Virus record (IMG/VR): IMGVR_UViG_3300027917_001949 | Coordinates: 1-64,000 of that record | Reading direction: 5' to 3' (one strand) | Source: a virus | DNA: 64,000 nt | Shown: positions 1 through 7,075 of the stretch, one piece after another | Layout of the letters: every line of letters starts with the position of its first letter | Numbering within the stretch: position 1 is the first letter of the stretch | Translations under genes and position numbers: made by a program | The notes under the pieces: model-generated | Databases searched by the model: none | What the model was told of the DNA's origin: nothing | Seen by the model: the letters and a program-made list of their open reading frames with translations, nothing else

Positions 1-1
1 T

Positions 2-493
2 GGTCTCCCGTGTTCTGGGAAAACTACAATAGCGGATGCGTTAGCGGAGAAACTAAAGGAAAAACGTTCTAAAGTAGAGAGATTGGACGGTGATGTCACT
101 AGAGTACTGTGGAGGGAACTAGGGTTCTCGAAGGGGGATAGGGATGAAAACATTCATAGGGTTGGAGTCTTGTGCGAGATGCTGGTTCGTAACGGGGTCG
201 CAGTTGTCACTGCATTTGTGTCTCCTTACGCAGTGGCTCGAGATTCTGTTCATGAAACCATTGGAGAGTTTGTTGAAGTATATGTCAAATGCCCGCTTGA
301 AATCTGCATTGAACGTGATGTTAAGGGGATGTACAAGAAAGCAATAGCTGGTGAGATAACTAATTTTACCGGTATATCTGACCCGTACGAAGAACCACAG
401 AATCCAGACATTATTGTTAATACTAGTACCACTACAGTTGATGAGTGTGTCGATGAGATATATGCGAAATTGGAGGAGTGCGGGTACTTATGA
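2..493 (+). CDS. cysC: APS kinase (CysC-like), 5' end outside window
   Basis: Adenylylsulfate kinase phosphorylates APS to PAPS, the sulfate donor used by sulfotransferases. The open frame enters from the left edge, so the start lies upstream. The first visible residues form a P-loop, GLPCSGKTT, followed by RLDGDVTR, the substrate-binding stretch typical of CysC. Further on come VEVYVKCPLEICIERD and GISDPYE, which match the conserved CysC C-terminal half; the 163 visible codons are close to a complete C-terminal portion. The stop TGA overlaps the ATG of the sulfotransferase gene (ATGA), so the PAPS maker and the PAPS user are translationally coupled. The family call is strong; use of the PAPS by the neighbouring gene is inference from the coupling. 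Confidence 0.9.
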   Translation, partial: GLPCSGKTTIADALAEKLKEKRSKVERLDGDVTRVLWRELGFSKGDRDENIHRVGVLCEMLVRNGVAVVTAFVSPYAVARDSVHETIGEFVEVYVKCPLEICIERDVKGMYKKAIAGEITNFTGISDPYEEPQNPDIIVNTSTTTVDECVDEIYAKLEECGYL

Positions 494-1170
494 TAGTTAA
501 CCATAAACATAAATTCATATTCATACGTTCTGAAAAAACAGCGAGCACCAGTCTGGAGCGATACTTGCATGACCATTGTAAGTTTTCCAAAGATGACATT
601 ATTACTTTTGTTCCTAGTGGTAAACGTAAAGCGCAGAATATCGGTGGTGGACTGAGCGAGGATGACCCAACAGCGTTCTGGAATCATATGCCAGGGTATA
701 TTATCCGTGATTTGATTCCATATGAGTGGGATAATTATTACAAGTGGTGTGTTGACAGACACCCGTTGGAGAAAACTATATCATCATACTTCCATAAATT
801 AGACTTAAAATGGGTTAAAAATTTTGACGATTACATGAGCGGTTCAAGGTATTTTCCGGCTGCTAGAGCAACTATGGGACATCCTGAGCAAGCGTGTAAT
901 TATCCGAAGTATACTGAACCAACCAATCCAGATATAATTATTGTCGATAGAGTTATTAAATATGAAAACCTAAATCGTGAGTTAGCTGATGTGTTCAAGA
1001 TGTTGGGGATACCGTGGCGTGGTTCGCTTGGGTACACCGATAAAAATAAGTATCGGAAGGATAAACGACCAGCAACCGAAATATTTAAGAAAGACCCGTT
1101 CAACAAACATCTTCCTAAATTGAGGGAAGTTTTCGCACAAGAGTGCAAGTTGCTAGGGTACAAATTCTAG
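490..1170 (+). CDS. Sulfotransferase, Sulfotransfer_2-like
   Basis: Predicted PAPS-dependent sulfotransferase of 226 aa. Near the N-terminus FIRSEKTASTSLE resembles the 5'-phosphosulfate-binding loop of Golgi-type and bacterial sulfotransferases (I-x-K-T-x-x-T-S-L). CVDRHPLEKTISSYF around residue 87 matches the 3'-phosphate-binding motif (R-x-P-x(4)-S-x-Y). The start at 490 is preferred over the in-frame GTG at 478: it overlaps the APS kinase stop and has GGAGG upstream at 472-476. The acceptor cannot be read from sequence. With two GT4 glycosyltransferases in the same structural block, a sulfated glycan on the virion or the host surface is plausible, but that is inference. Confidence 0.8.
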   Translation: MIVNHKHKFIFIRSEKTASTSLERYLHDHCKFSKDDIITFVPSGKRKAQNIGGGLSEDDPTAFWNHMPGYIIRDLIPYEWDNYYKWCVDRHPLEKTISSYFHKLDLKWVKNFDDYMSGSRYFPAARATMGHPEQACNYPKYTEPTNPDIIIVDRVIKYENLNRELADVFKMLGIPWRGSLGYTDKNKYRKDKRPATEIFKKDPFNKHLPKLREVFAQECKLLGYKF

Positions 1171-1201
1171 AAAACGGAATGAGATTTGAGAGGTGTAGGA
1201 A

Positions 1202-1702
1202 ATGCCTTATGGAATAGAGAACGAAACTCCAAAGCAGACAAAGTGGATGGAGGATTGTGTAGAAAGCGTCATGTCAAAGAATAAAGGATATGACAAAAGT
1301 AAAGCTATTGCTATTTGCAAAGCTCAGTTGAAGAAGAGTGACTGGGACCCAGACGCTCAGAGTGAGTTGAGTATGCGTGAAGAGTTGTGGCAATTGGAAG
1401 ACAAAATACGTGAAGCTATTGGTGGTGGTAACAACACAATGGTTGAACCGGCGTATAGTCCATACGTTGCTGACGTTTTTGATGACTATGTTATCATCGA
1501 AAAAGGACCAAAACTTTACAAGGTTGACTGGTCACTGTCAGGTGGTGATGTCACAATAATGTGGGATACTGCTGTTGAGGTTGAGAGGAAAACTGTGTAC
1601 GAACCTACCGGTGAGAGTGAGATGAAGTATACTCAAGTACCAGTTATCAGGTCAAAGAAAAATACCAGAGTTATCACATTTGGTGGGAGAACAGTTAATT
1701 AA
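1202..1702 (+). CDS. Small head-region protein with CVESVM/AIAICKAQ motif
   Basis: A 166-aa protein. The N-terminal 45 residues contain TKWMEDCVESVMSKNKGYDKS and AIAICKAQL, a short helical segment that recurs in phage head genes near portal and protease. The C-terminal half (residues about 80-166) is beta-rich and has no motif I recognise. The start follows GAGAGGTGTAGGA. It sits between the sulfotransferase and a glycosyltransferase, upstream of the maturation/scaffold genes. A role in head assembly is likely from position and the N-terminal segment only; the exact function is unknown. Confidence 0.5.
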   Translation: MPYGIENETPKQTKWMEDCVESVMSKNKGYDKSKAIAICKAQLKKSDWDPDAQSELSMREELWQLEDKIREAIGGGNNTMVEPAYSPYVADVFDDYVIIEKGPKLYKVDWSLSGGDVTIMWDTAVEVERKTVYEPTGESEMKYTQVPVIRSKKNTRVITFGGRTVN

Positions 1703-1711
1703 GGAGAGGAA

Positions 1712-2839
1712 ATGAAGGTCTTATGGATAGGAGATGCCATTGTAAATTCTGGGTTCAGTATTGTAACTCATAACATTTGTAATGAGTTGTATCAAAAATG
1801 TGACCTAGAAGTTTTTGGGATACGTTACGATGGTAGAGAAAAGCACCAATACCCGTATCACATATATCCAGGTTCGTTTGGCAGAGACATTTATTCGATT
1901 GAGTTTGCCAGTGAGGTTATTAGTAAGACACGTCCCGACGTAGTGGTAGTGTTTAACGATGACCATATTATTAACAGTTACACTACGCAGATGATGTTAC
2001 CATCAGGTACTCGGGTAATTCCGATGTTTCCTGTCAACATGTTACCAATCAACAAGGAGACCGTGCTCGGTTTTGGTGACGCTACGGTTATTACCTATAC
2101 TAATTTTGCTAAAAATAAGGTAAGAGAGATAAACCCTAATCTCAGCATATCGTCGGTATATCATGGTGTTAGTCATGAAGTATTCAAAAAGGTTGATGGG
2201 GTAAAAGAGTCAGTTGGCATGAAGAACTATTTTGTGGTCGGCACAATTAATTCAAATACGTACCGTAAAAGATTAGACTTGTTCTTACAAGGGTTTGCGA
2301 AGTTTGCGAAAGGTAAGTCAGATGTTAGGTGTCTTATTCATGCTACGAACAAGGACTACTCGTACGAGTTGGGAGACATCGTTAGAGACCTCGGTATCAG
2401 TAATAAAACCATTTTAAGCACGTTACCCCGTGATTTTGTAGAAATAAATGCTCTATATAACATGATGGACGTTAATGTTAATACCTCAATGGGTGAAGGT
2501 TTTGGTTTATCGTTGATTGAAGGAGCAGCATGTTCTGTACCTGTGTTGTGCCCGTCTCACGGTAATCTAATTGACATATGGACTCAGGGAGCGGAGTTTA
2601 TTGACATTGAAGACTATGAGTATGTTGCCGGTACGAGATTTGTGGGTGGAAGGATAAGTACCGATAGTATGGCGACTAAACTGGACAAATTATACGAAGA
2701 CCGTGAGTACACCAAAGAACTTGGTAAATTGGCTTTAGAGCATAGCAACGAGTCGAAGTTTTCTTGGGAAACGGTATCAAATAAGGTCTATAAAGCCATT
2801 TTTGACGTAAATTTCAGTAAAATATCCTATATAACGTAA
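1712..2839 (+). CDS. GT4-family glycosyltransferase (copy 1)
   Basis: Retaining GT-B fold glycosyltransferase of 375 aa. The N-terminal Rossmann half starts with KVLWIGDAIVNSGFS, a glycine-containing acceptor loop. The C-terminal half carries GEGFGLSLIEGAAC around residues 258-271, the E-x7-E motif that binds the nucleotide-sugar in GT4 enzymes. KRLDLFLQGFAKF is the usual phosphate-contact helix region. GGAGAGG lies a few bases upstream of the ATG. It is paralogous to the gene at 17256-18554 (shared LLWIGD/LWIGD start, KRLDLFL, TSMGEGFGLS). It probably glycosylates a virion protein or host surface; donor and acceptor are unknown. Confidence 0.85.
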   Translation: MKVLWIGDAIVNSGFSIVTHNICNELYQKCDLEVFGIRYDGREKHQYPYHIYPGSFGRDIYSIEFASEVISKTRPDVVVVFNDDHIINSYTTQMMLPSGTRVIPMFPVNMLPINKETVLGFGDATVITYTNFAKNKVREINPNLSISSVYHGVSHEVFKKVDGVKESVGMKNYFVVGTINSNTYRKRLDLFLQGFAKFAKGKSDVRCLIHATNKDYSYELGDIVRDLGISNKTILSTLPRDFVEINALYNMMDVNVNTSMGEGFGLSLIEGAACSVPVLCPSHGNLIDIWTQGAEFIDIEDYEYVAGTRFVGGRISTDSMATKLDKLYEDREYTKELGKLALEHSNESKFSWETVSNKVYKAIFDVNFSKISYIT

Positions 2840-2847
2840 AAAAATTG

Positions 2848-2865
2848 AAAATAATTGAAAAAAAG
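2848..2865 (+). repeat. 18-nt A-rich repeat, copy 1 (second copy at 60949)
   Basis: AAAATAATTGAAAAAAAG occurs here and, identically, at 60949-60966. Both copies sit just after a stop codon and just upstream of a promoter-like region. It could act as an A-tract UP element or a remnant of a shared regulatory cassette. The function is inferred from position only. Confidence 0.6.
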
Positions 2866-2870
2866 TAGCC

Positions 2871-2898
2871 AAAAAGTGTAACAAAAGTGGCACTTTTT
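2871..2898 (+). terminator. Stem-loop, possible weak terminator after glycosyltransferase gene
   Basis: AAAAAGTG (2871-2878) pairs with CACTTTTT (2891-2898) around a 12-nt loop, so the 3' arm ends in a T run. It lies in the gap between the glycosyltransferase and the capsid block. The stem is AT-rich, so termination would be weak or bidirectional. Confidence 0.45.
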
Positions 2899-2905
2899 CG
2901 TAGTA

Positions 2906-2911
2906 TATAAT
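2906..2911 (+). promoter_or_regulatory. Possible -10 element (TATAAT) upstream of capsid genes
   Basis: TATAAT within TATATAATTAGAGG sits about 55 nt before the protease-like gene and right after the stem-loop. No good -35 is found 16-18 bp upstream, unlike the six strong promoters elsewhere in the window. A similar TATATAAT lies at 6769-6776. They may be late promoters needing a phage factor; support is weak. Confidence 0.3.
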
Positions 2912-2965
2912 TAGAGGCGTAGTATAACCACTACCCTCGTGCCCGTTTGGGTGCTGGAGAATTTA

Positions 2966-3553
2966 ATGAAGGATACTATATTTAACATAAGTCTTAGTTT
3001 CATAGAAGACGGTGACCTAGCCCAAGCTGGTATACCTGAAGAATACAAGAATCCGTTATTGACATGGGTTAAGCTCATCTTTACTGATGACAAACCTAAT
3101 GCCAACAATCAGGGTATTAGTCAGGAAGAATTCCCGAATCTTTTGAAATCTATGGCTTATATGCCAATAAAAGCCAATTTTGATTCCGAGTTCGGTTTAG
3201 AAGGTCATTCTGATGCACATGTGATAGGGGTGATAAAGGGCGGACAGCAAGAAGGTGATAAAATAGTAGCTGTTGGTGCTCTTTTTCAGGACGAGTATCC
3301 AGATGTTGTCGATTTCTTTAAGAATGAGATGGCTGAAGGAAGCAACGTTGACTTTTCTTGGGAGATTCGTTACAAGGACTCTGAGGAGAAGGACGGAGTT
3401 GAGTGGTTACAGCATGTAACTACAAAAGCTATTACGGCTGTTCAACATCCTGCATACGAAGGCAGAACACCATTAATATCTATTAGTGCACACGATTTGA
3501 TTAAGATAGTGGACGAGGAGTTGAAAGAACGTAAAGCTACTGAGGTGGTGTAA
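2966..3553 (+). CDS. Putative prohead (capsid maturation) protease
   Basis: A 195-aa protein placed two genes before the decoration and capsid genes, where tailed phages usually encode the maturation protease. Visible features are GHSDAHVIGVI around residue 80, which offers a candidate catalytic His, NVDFSWEIRY around residue 128 with a candidate Ser, and AVQHPAYEGRTPLIS near the C-terminus, a stretch I associate with phage head proteins of this position. The start is the ATG preceded by GGAGA at 2956-2960 rather than the upstream GTG codons. Its stop overlaps the next start (TAATG). The protease call rests on synteny and weak motifs; it could also be a scaffold partner. Confidence 0.5.
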   Translation: MKDTIFNISLSFIEDGDLAQAGIPEEYKNPLLTWVKLIFTDDKPNANNQGISQEEFPNLLKSMAYMPIKANFDSEFGLEGHSDAHVIGVIKGGQQEGDKIVAVGALFQDEYPDVVDFFKNEMAEGSNVDFSWEIRYKDSEEKDGVEWLQHVTTKAITAVQHPAYEGRTPLISISAHDLIKIVDEELKERKATEVV

Positions 3554-4500
3554 TGAAAAGACTATTGGATTTAAGCAATGTTCCGACCCCTCAGTTGAAG
3601 GAAATCAGAAAAGTACTTGTTGCTGGTGTTCAAGCAGTGGCAGAAGATACGAACAAACCGGACATGTCTGGAGTTGCTCAACTGTGTCATAAGAGTCCAC
3701 CAAAAGGGTATCCTGATGACAAATCAGAGTATGGTGACCCAGAGTGTTACAGATACCCATTGAACACAAAAGCAAGGTGCTTAACCGCTTGGAGGTATGT
3801 ACACCAAGCCGATAACAAGGAAATCTTGGGTGATAAATTTAAAGGCGTTGAAAGCAAGATAAAAAGCTACGCTAAGAAACACTATGATTTAGACCTTCAG
3901 GTCGGTGAATCAGATAAGTTCAATTGGGAGCAGGCATTTCTAGAGTACTACGATGCCGAAACTATGGGCGAACGTTGCGACTCGGTAGAGCTTGAACCCG
4001 AAGGAGCGACTAACGAAGGAGATGATAATATTATGGAAGATATTGAAAAGAAGGTAGCGTCTCTTGAACAGGAAGTAGAAGACCTTAAGAAAACTAAGGA
4101 CACATTGGAAACCGAGAATGCTTCTCTTAAGGAACAGGCTTCTCAGGTCGAGACTCTCACAACTGAAATAAACGAGATGAAGACTGAACTAGAAGCTCTC
4201 AGGAAGTTCAAGACCGATACCGAAGAAGCTCAGGAAAGAGCAGATAATATAAAGGCTATCAAGAGTAAGTTAGACGAAGCTGGTATTGAAGCAGATGTTG
4301 AAGCTGAAGCTGATTACTGGTTGAGTATGACTGATGATAACCTAGTGAAGACAATCGCAAAATTGAGCGAATTGTCAAAAGGAGCTAAGGCTTCTGCAAG
4401 TATAAAAGTTCCTCCTGTTAAGACCGATGACGAGGACGATGATAATGTATCAATCGTCTCTCAAGCATTGAACGAGCGCAAGCAGGCGAAGAACGATTAA
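3553..4500 (+). CDS. Putative scaffold-type head protein with coiled coil
   Basis: A 315-aa acidic protein. Residues about 35-115 form a compact domain (GVAQLCHKSPPKGYP, YGDPECYRYPLNTKARC, SKIKSYAKKHYDL) that I have seen in phage proteins next to prohead proteases. Residues about 160-240 are strongly heptad-patterned (KKVASLEQEVEDLKKTKDTL), a long coiled coil typical of internal scaffolds. The C-terminus is very acidic, then basic. It overlaps the preceding gene by one base, so translation is coupled. A scaffold or core role immediately before the capsid genes fits, but the domain assignment is by eye. Confidence 0.55.
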   Translation: MKRLLDLSNVPTPQLKEIRKVLVAGVQAVAEDTNKPDMSGVAQLCHKSPPKGYPDDKSEYGDPECYRYPLNTKARCLTAWRYVHQADNKEILGDKFKGVESKIKSYAKKHYDLDLQVGESDKFNWEQAFLEYYDAETMGERCDSVELEPEGATNEGDDNIMEDIEKKVASLEQEVEDLKKTKDTLETENASLKEQASQVETLTTEINEMKTELEALRKFKTDTEEAQERADNIKAIKSKLDEAGIEADVEAEADYWLSMTDDNLVKTIAKLSELSKGAKASASIKVPPVKTDDEDDDNVSIVSQALNERKQAKND

Positions 4501-4513
4501 GTGAGGTAATCTA

Positions 4514-5116
4514 ATGGGTGTAGAAATTAGACTTAGAGGTACAGCTATCCCATGTATAGCACAGGAAGACATCAAAGCAGGACTTGCCGTTAAGCTTGGT
4601 GCCGCTGCAAATGCCCCTCAGATTCTGAGCGGTAATGCCGACCCAGACCCTAATTTGCAGGGAGGAATCTATAACGTACTACAGGGTGCGTCACTACCTA
4701 CTGGCGACAACGATACCGCTGCTAAGTATGTAGCTGCGTTCCGTGTGTACAACGAGAAGCCTCCGCTATATGAGGACCTTCCAGCTAATAACGAAAGTTC
4801 AACCACTGTTCCTTATACCCTACGTCCGGTGACAGAGGGTTCTGAGAACTTACCAGCAGATGTAACGCTGAGAATGGTTGTACCTAGATTGAAGGAAGAT
4901 GCCACCATCCCATCAGGCGCACTTATGTTAGCTTATGATGATGGTATTTACACCGTTACTAGCGGTTGCTACAGCGGTGCATTATCAACATTCACCATTG
5001 GTGCTGGCATCAGTGTAAACACTGGTGGTTTGTGGGTAAATGGTACAGGTGGTCAAGTTGGTATTTGTTTTGAAAAGAACACTACCAAGGGCACACTTAC
5101 CATAAAGACAGGATAA
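4514..5116 (+). CDS. Putative capsid decoration/stabilisation protein
   Basis: A 200-aa beta-rich protein (low Lys/Arg, many Gly, Thr, Ala) directly upstream of the major capsid gene. RGTAIPCIAQEDIKAGLAVKL at the start and GICFEKNTTKGTLTIKTG at the end resemble head decoration or capsid-stabilising proteins that precede the major capsid gene in many siphoviruses. GTGAGG lies before the ATG. It is followed by a strong hairpin. The call rests mainly on position and composition. Confidence 0.5.
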   Translation: MGVEIRLRGTAIPCIAQEDIKAGLAVKLGAAANAPQILSGNADPDPNLQGGIYNVLQGASLPTGDNDTAAKYVAAFRVYNEKPPLYEDLPANNESSTTVPYTLRPVTEGSENLPADVTLRMVVPRLKEDATIPSGALMLAYDDGIYTVTSGCYSGALSTFTIGAGISVNTGGLWVNGTGGQVGICFEKNTTKGTLTIKTG

Positions 5117-5137
5117 CAAAAAATAATAATTGATTAG

Positions 5138-5161
5138 GGGGAGAGGTTAATCCCTCTCCCC
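5138..5161 (+). promoter_or_regulatory. GC-rich RNA hairpin before major capsid gene
   Basis: GGGGAGAGG (5138-5146) pairs perfectly with CCTCTCCCC (5153-5161) around a 6-nt loop. There is no T tract after it, so it is more likely an mRNA stabiliser, RNase site or partial terminator than a classical terminator. It lies 19 nt before the capsid ATG. Confidence 0.65.
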
Positions 5162-5179
5162 ACTATAGGTGAAACCAAA

Positions 5180-6100
5180 ATGGACGAAACTAAACTAAAG
5201 AAAGCCCTTGCTGAAGTGGCGAAGAATGATAAGAGAGCACTGGCTGAATTGATTGTTGAGTACGTCGGTCCGAAGCATGTTTCTCAGGACATCGTGGGTA
5301 TGTTCCTAAACACTCGTTCACTTAACCCTGGAGATGCTCTTGTAAAGAAAGTACGTAGAGGTATCGAAGTTAGACAGTTAGTTCCTGGTCAGGATACTCT
5401 TGCAAGCCAGATTACAGTGAAAGAAGTTGTAACGCACAACTTGGACACTGCGTACGCAGAGGTTTCCCACAACGAGTGGGAGGTAGAGTCAGGTGAGATT
5501 GGCACTGTTGACGAAATAAGACAGGAAATCATGGCTAAATTGTCAGATTTCTATGTTGTTAAGGTTATGAATGCGTTGTATACATTGGCTACTATCGATG
5601 ACGACACCAACTTCTTCTATGTGACATCCCCAATCACCAGAACCACATTGGAAACCGCTATCGATAATATTGCTGATGTTGCGGGCAACGTCAAAGCTGT
5701 AGTTGGTAGAAGAACCGCTCTTGCTCCTATTACCAAGTTTGCTGGATACAGAGCCGCTGTGGGTGCAACTGAATCAAGTGCATACCTAGTACCTGTTCCT
5801 TCAGCCCTTGAGGAAATTAGGAGAACTGGTTGGTTTGGTGTGTACTACGGTGCAAACTTTATCAGCTTAGAGCAGGTTTATGATAATATGTATGATAGAA
5901 ATGGTCTCATCAGAGACGACTTAATCGTCGTTATCGGTGATAACTGTGGTGAATTTATCACCTACGGTGACTCAAGAGAGGACCAGTGGACTGATATGCA
6001 GACCGCTCCTCCAACATGGCACATCAGAGTCTATCAGCAGTACGGTCTATTGTTCGACCAGATGGAGAACGTAGCTGTTATCAGAACCGACTCACCGTAA
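5180..6100 (+). CDS. Major capsid protein (HK97 fold)
   Basis: Main shell protein, 306 aa. An N-terminal basic/helical arm (residues 1-60) is followed by LNPGDALVKKVRRGIEVRQLVPG, then the long spine-helix region EIRQEIMAKLSDFYVVKVMNAL. The P-domain/A-domain region contains VKAVVGRRTALAPITKF, and the C-terminal beta strands include IVVIGDNCGEFITYGD and YGLLFDQMENVAVIRTDSP, which is typical of HK97-type capsid endings. It stands alone between two strong hairpins, as expected for the most abundant transcript. No cleaved delta domain is obvious, so scaffold function probably comes from the separate gene upstream. No RBS is very strong (AGGTGAAACC). Confidence 0.85.
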   Translation: MDETKLKKALAEVAKNDKRALAELIVEYVGPKHVSQDIVGMFLNTRSLNPGDALVKKVRRGIEVRQLVPGQDTLASQITVKEVVTHNLDTAYAEVSHNEWEVESGEIGTVDEIRQEIMAKLSDFYVVKVMNALYTLATIDDDTNFFYVTSPITRTTLETAIDNIADVAGNVKAVVGRRTALAPITKFAGYRAAVGATESSAYLVPVPSALEEIRRTGWFGVYYGANFISLEQVYDNMYDRNGLIRDDLIVVIGDNCGEFITYGDSREDQWTDMQTAPPTWHIRVYQQYGLLFDQMENVAVIRTDSP

Positions 6101-6113
6101 TGATAACGGATAA

Positions 6114-6138
6114 AGGGGGGAGTTAAAACCTCCCCCCT
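6114..6138 (+). terminator. GC-rich hairpin after major capsid gene
   Basis: AGGGGGGAG (6114-6122) pairs with CTCCCCCCT (6130-6138), loop of 7 nt. The following bases are AATTAATAT, a weak tail. It most likely marks the 3' end of the capsid mRNA or protects it; readthrough would feed the next gene. Confidence 0.6.
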
Positions 6139-6205
6139 AATTAATATAAAGACTAGGTGGGAGAGAGGTTCAGAAGCCTAGTATAAAAAACATAAAGGAG
6201 ATATT

Positions 6206-6709
6206 ATGAACGAGAAACAATATCCTAGAGTATTCAAGAAAGCTATAAAAGGTTCTGTGGGTGGCAGGTACATAAACAGTAGAGGTGAGTATGATGAATT
6301 TTTGCTAATCGGTGACCCTGCTAAAGCTGACATCGAAAAAGTGTCTGTTGAAATAGTAGATGTGGAAGCTGAAAAATATTTCCTCAAGAATAACAAACTC
6401 GCTATCACCAATGGTTATCTTGTTGAGATTACCGATGGAACAGAAATTGTATTAGATGAGGTTAATGCGGTTAATGATAGTTTCCTCAAAGACCTATTGA
6501 AACAACCTTATAAGAGAATGGAAAAGAGGGTGAACGAGTTTACGTCACCTGTACCTGTTAGTAGGTTACTTGCCCTAGCAAAAGAAGAGAATCGACCTGT
6601 GAAGACTATTGAGTTTTTACAGAACGCTCTTAATAGATTGGATAATCGCAACCCACTGCCCAATATAGCCAGTATCGGCGATGTAAAAGTCGGCGGTGCT
6701 ACTGGATAG
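6206..6709 (+). CDS. Conserved head-region protein of unknown function
   Basis: A 167-aa protein bracketed by two hairpins. The start is preceded by AAAGGAG, a strong RBS. The N-terminal half is beta-rich (FLLIGDPAKADIEKVSVEIVD); the C-terminal half is helical (VSRLLALAKEENRPVKTIEFLQNAL) and ends in a glycine-rich tail. No recognised family. Its position right after the capsid gene suggests a head accessory or completion role. Confidence 0.55.
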   Translation: MNEKQYPRVFKKAIKGSVGGRYINSRGEYDEFLLIGDPAKADIEKVSVEIVDVEAEKYFLKNNKLAITNGYLVEITDGTEIVLDEVNAVNDSFLKDLLKQPYKRMEKRVNEFTSPVPVSRLLALAKEENRPVKTIEFLQNALNRLDNRNPLPNIASIGDVKVGGATG

Positions 6710-6714
6710 TACAT

Positions 6715-6743
6715 GGGGAGTGGAGTTTTTTGTTCTGCTCCCC
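6715..6743 (+). terminator. Stem-loop after capsid accessory gene
   Basis: GGGGAGTGGA (6715-6724) pairs with TCTGCTCCCC (6734-6743) with two G-U pairs, ten base pairs in RNA; the 9-nt loop is T-rich. It is the third strong hairpin around the capsid genes and probably separates the capsid and tail-fibre transcripts. Confidence 0.5.
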
Positions 6744-6805
6744 TACCGGAAGGTAGATTTGACGATATTATATAATATGAGTAGAGGTTTCTAGAGGTAC
6801 TTGTT

Positions 6806-7075
6806 ATGCCTATTGACGGAGTTGAACCTACAAAGGTTAAACCAAGATATGATAGACGAGGTAAATGTAATAGGTGTGGTTGGTGTTGTCAGTACCACAA
6901 TTGTGAGAAGCTAAGGTTTGAAGGAGATTTGGCGGTTTGTTCTATCTATGAAGACAGACCACAAAGGTGTGTAGTCTTTCCTGAAGCACCCCCGATTTTA
7001 ACTGAGAGTTGTGGTTATTATTTCCTTGATACTTGGGAGGACAATCGACCAGTTAAGTACGGGAGAGACTTATAA
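6806..7075 (+). CDS. CxxCxxCC protein (YkgJ-like metal-binding family), copy 1
   Basis: An 89-aa protein with the YkgJ signature: CNRCGWCCQYH at residues about 21-31 (C-x2-C-x2-C-C), then CSIYEDRPQRCVVFP, matching the family's C-x(n)-RP-x2-C-x2-FP. These cysteines are thought to bind Zn or an Fe-S centre; the biochemical role of the family is unclear. Its stop overlaps the ATG of the large beta-rich gene downstream (TAATGG), and a second family member lies at 12926-13387 in the same virion-protein block. A role in modification or folding of virion proteins is conjecture. Confidence 0.75.
   Translation: MPIDGVEPTKVKPRYDRRGKCNRCGWCCQYHNCEKLRFEGDLAVCSIYEDRPQRCVVFPEAPPILTESCGYYFLDTWEDNRPVKYGRDL

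Noticed and set aside
250-762. 170-aa antisense open frame
   Set aside because: Lies opposite the APS kinase and sulfotransferase genes, both with recognisable motifs; no own RBS or domain.
6759-6776. TTGACG plus TATAAT before the first CxxCxxCC gene
   Set aside because: The two elements are only 6 bp apart, too close for a sigma70 promoter.
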